Translations under genes and position numbers: made by a program
Origin: JBBTWO01 sp038062745
GTDB lineage: Bacteria; Patescibacteriota; Microgenomatia; UBA8517
Direction of reading: 5' to 3'
DNA length: 15,955 nucleotides
Assembly (NCBI GenBank): GCA_038062745.1
Contig: JBBTWO010000014.1
Span: forward strand, 1-15,955
Part shown: positions 14,812-15,955 of the stretch, one piece after another
Position numbering within the stretch: position 1 is the stretch's first letter
Layout: every line of letters begins with the position of its first letter
Notes under the pieces: model-generated
The model's input: only the letters and a program-made list of their open reading frames with translations
Told to the model about the DNA's origin: nothing
The model's database searches: none

Positions 14812-15396
14812 TTAAGACACTAACGCATCCTCATCACCAATTACCATAATTCTAGAATTTGACAACACTCCTTGAATAAAAGGATCTCTCCTTTTCTTTC
14901 TAAAATCCAACTCTTCACGGCTCATTACTGTATAGTTAATTTCATGACCTCTTTTTGATTCTTCAGCTCGAATTAAGGTTGCCAGTTCTGGCAAAACAAT
15001 TTCTCCAACTACTAATATGTCCACATCATCTTCCTTTTTTCTTTTTTCAAATCTAGCAAACCTACCTGAAAACATGACAAAAGCTGGCTTACCTATTTTT
15101 GTTTTATTATTAATTAAGTCCCCTCCCAAACCTTTTGTTTTAGCAACTAAAGATATTAAATCTCCGTACATTGGATAATCTTCCCTTGGCCAATAATAGA
15201 TTCTGTTTCCTCTTGTTTCTTTTTTTAGAAGACCCGCCGTTTCAAGCCTGCTTAATTCTCTTCTAACGGCGTTTATTTCCTCTTTTACTTCACGCACTAA
15301 CCCTCGTACATGATACATTTCTTTTGGATTCGCAAAAAACACTTCGATAACTTTGATTCTAACCTTTGAAGTAATAATATCCTCTAAACTTGCCAT
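14812..15396 (-). CDS. Winged-helix protein fused to a nucleotidyltransferase-like domain
   Basis: This 194-aa protein has an N-terminal winged helix-turn-helix at about residues 8-70 (ending in LETAGLLKKETRGNRIYYW, an ArsR/MarR-like recognition helix and wing). A nucleotidyltransferase-like domain from about 105 follows, with MFSGRFAR (108-115) and DDVDILVVGE (123-132). The DxD pair (D124, D126) is kept, but the usual GSxxxGE signature is changed to SGRFARFE. Such fusions may be autoregulated transcription factors or toxin/antitoxin-related MNT proteins; no partner gene is seen. I prefer ATG 15396 to TTG 15408 because MASLEDII fits the domain start. It follows the DUF3048 gene by 51 nt. A small palindrome upstream may be its operator. 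Confidence 0.75.
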   Translation of the reverse strand: MASLEDIITSKVRIKVIEVFFANPKEMYHVRGLVREVKEEINAVRRELSRLETAGLLKKETRGNRIYYWPREDYPMYGDLISLVAKTKGLGGDLINNKTKIGKPAFVMFSGRFARFEKRKKEDDVDILVVGEIVLPELATLIRAEESKRGHEINYTVMSREELDFRKKRRDPFIQGVLSNSRIMVIGDEDALVS

Positions 15397-15411
15397 TATA
15401 TTTACCAATAT

Positions 15412-15424
15412 GGATTAACAATCC
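15412..15424. promoter_or_regulatory. Small palindrome upstream of the winged-helix gene
   Basis: GGATT-AAC-AATCC is a perfect 5-bp inverted repeat with a 3-bp centre, 16 bp before the ATG at 15396 and adjacent to a weak -10 (CATATT on the minus strand, 15407-15412). An operator for the encoded protein is possible, but the repeat is short. Confidence 0.2.
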
Positions 15425-15447
15425 TTTGAGCAGTTTTTGTTTGCAGA

Positions 15448-15955
15448 TCAATTATAATCTACTTTATTGTTTTCTGGAAGAGCAGAAATCCAAATCTTAC
15501 CTCTAACAAATTTTACCTCATCGCCGTTGTCGTCATAAAAAATTGTTCGGGTGTTACGAGCAGTCTTTTTCCAAGTTCCTTCGATTGCAATTCCATTTTG
15601 GAAGATTATTGCTTTACCTGTTCCAACAACTTCGTAATACATGTGGTGTTCTTTATCTACTGGTCCCTCTTCCTCGACAAACATGGCGACCACATTCTTT
15701 GCCTCGAGCTGTTGCTTTGTTTCCATATCTGTGTGGATTTGACCACCATTTGATCTCTTGTATGAATTTGAAGCTGAATCATATTTCCACTCAACCGTAT
15801 AATCATTTCCTAATGTATCACCCCAGAAACCATAATTGATGGTCTTTGCGTTTGCAGAAGCGGAAGGCTTATCATCCTCAAATTTCCATATAGTGAAGCC
15901 TTTATTCCAAGCCACTCCATCAGAATCTTTGAAGGCAAAACCTCTTTTTGCGGCC
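15448..15955 (-). CDS. DUF3048 (YerB-like) protein, C-terminal part
   Basis: The reading frame is open to the right edge of the window, so the N-terminus lies outside and internal GTG 15915 is not the real start. About 168 residues are visible. They match the C-terminal DUF3048 domain: FGFWGD-like INYGFWGD, VEWKYDSASNSYKRSNGG, QLEAKNVVAMFV, YYEVVGTGKAIIFQNG, EGTWKK and VRGKIWISALP. Family members such as YerB are usually lipoproteins or membrane-anchored, with the function unknown and possibly involved in the cell envelope. It is probably transcribed together with the winged-helix gene 51 nt downstream. Confidence 0.88.
   Translation of the reverse strand, partial: AAKRGFAFKDSDGVAWNKGFTIWKFEDDKPSASANAKTINYGFWGDTLGNDYTVEWKYDSASNSYKRSNGGQIHTDMETKQQLEAKNVVAMFVEEEGPVDKEHHMYYEVVGTGKAIIFQNGIAIEGTWKKTARNTRTIFYDDNGDEVKFVRGKIWISALPENNKVDYN

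Noticed and set aside
1..15955. Mobile element, prophage, CRISPR-Cas or defence island
   Set aside because: No transposase, integrase, cas-like gene, direct-repeat array or restriction-modification gene is seen; all well-supported genes are housekeeping or envelope functions.

Overview
The window is a compact, AT-rich, gene-dense stretch of bacterial chromosome. It most likely comes from a Candidate Phyla Radiation (Patescibacteria) genome, with Microgenomates as my best guess. This rests on trimmed versions of housekeeping enzymes (an AspRS with no GAD domain, a RelA/SpoT homolog ending just after TGS, a PBP5-type carboxypeptidase with no C-terminal domain), a DUF5663-like small protein, a glycine-rich-tailed RRM protein and very tight packing. 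No taxonomic marker such as rRNA is present, so the assignment is an inference.

Layout. Positions 1-268 hold no convincing gene. A tRNA-Gln(CUG) gene with encoded CCA lies on the minus strand (269-342). Divergent from it is an RRM RNA-binding protein gene with a strong extended -10 promoter, a leader of about 79 nt and an excellent Shine-Dalgarno (SD) that can be sealed by an 8-12 bp hairpin; a small zinc-ribbon gene follows. A shared bidirectional terminator separates these from a small minus-strand coiled-coil gene. Positions 1359-4106 encode a MacB-type exporter operon (membrane fusion protein, ATPase, FtsX-like permease) whose genes overlap. Opposing it is the minus-strand operon gltX, a secreted or membrane-anchored unknown, then a DUF5663-like protein. 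Divergent from gltX is a membrane-anchored extracytoplasmic unknown (6822-7874). Next comes a minus-strand block recJ, RSH (rel), aspS, dacA (13428 down to 7875). Divergent from recJ is the CCA-adding enzyme gene (13451-14809). The right end holds a winged-helix/nucleotidyltransferase protein and the C-terminal part of a DUF3048 (YerB-like) protein cut by the window edge.

Functional coherence. Much of the window serves translation and its control: tRNA-Gln, GluRS, AspRS, CCA-adding enzyme, (p)ppGpp synthetase/hydrolase and an RNA-binding protein. AspRS carries a histidine associated with non-discriminating enzymes, so Asn-tRNA (and perhaps Gln-tRNA) may be made by transamidation. The rest concerns the envelope (MacB-like exporter, DD-carboxypeptidase, two anchored unknowns, DUF3048) and repair (RecJ).

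The two most interesting signals are in the DNA between genes. First, at least seven genes have a -10-like hexamer placed so that transcription would begin 0-5 nt before the start codon, with no SD, suggesting widespread leaderless mRNAs. Second, the RRM gene is the clear exception, with a long leader whose anti-SD-like tract can mask its SD. I see no mobile element, CRISPR array or defence system.
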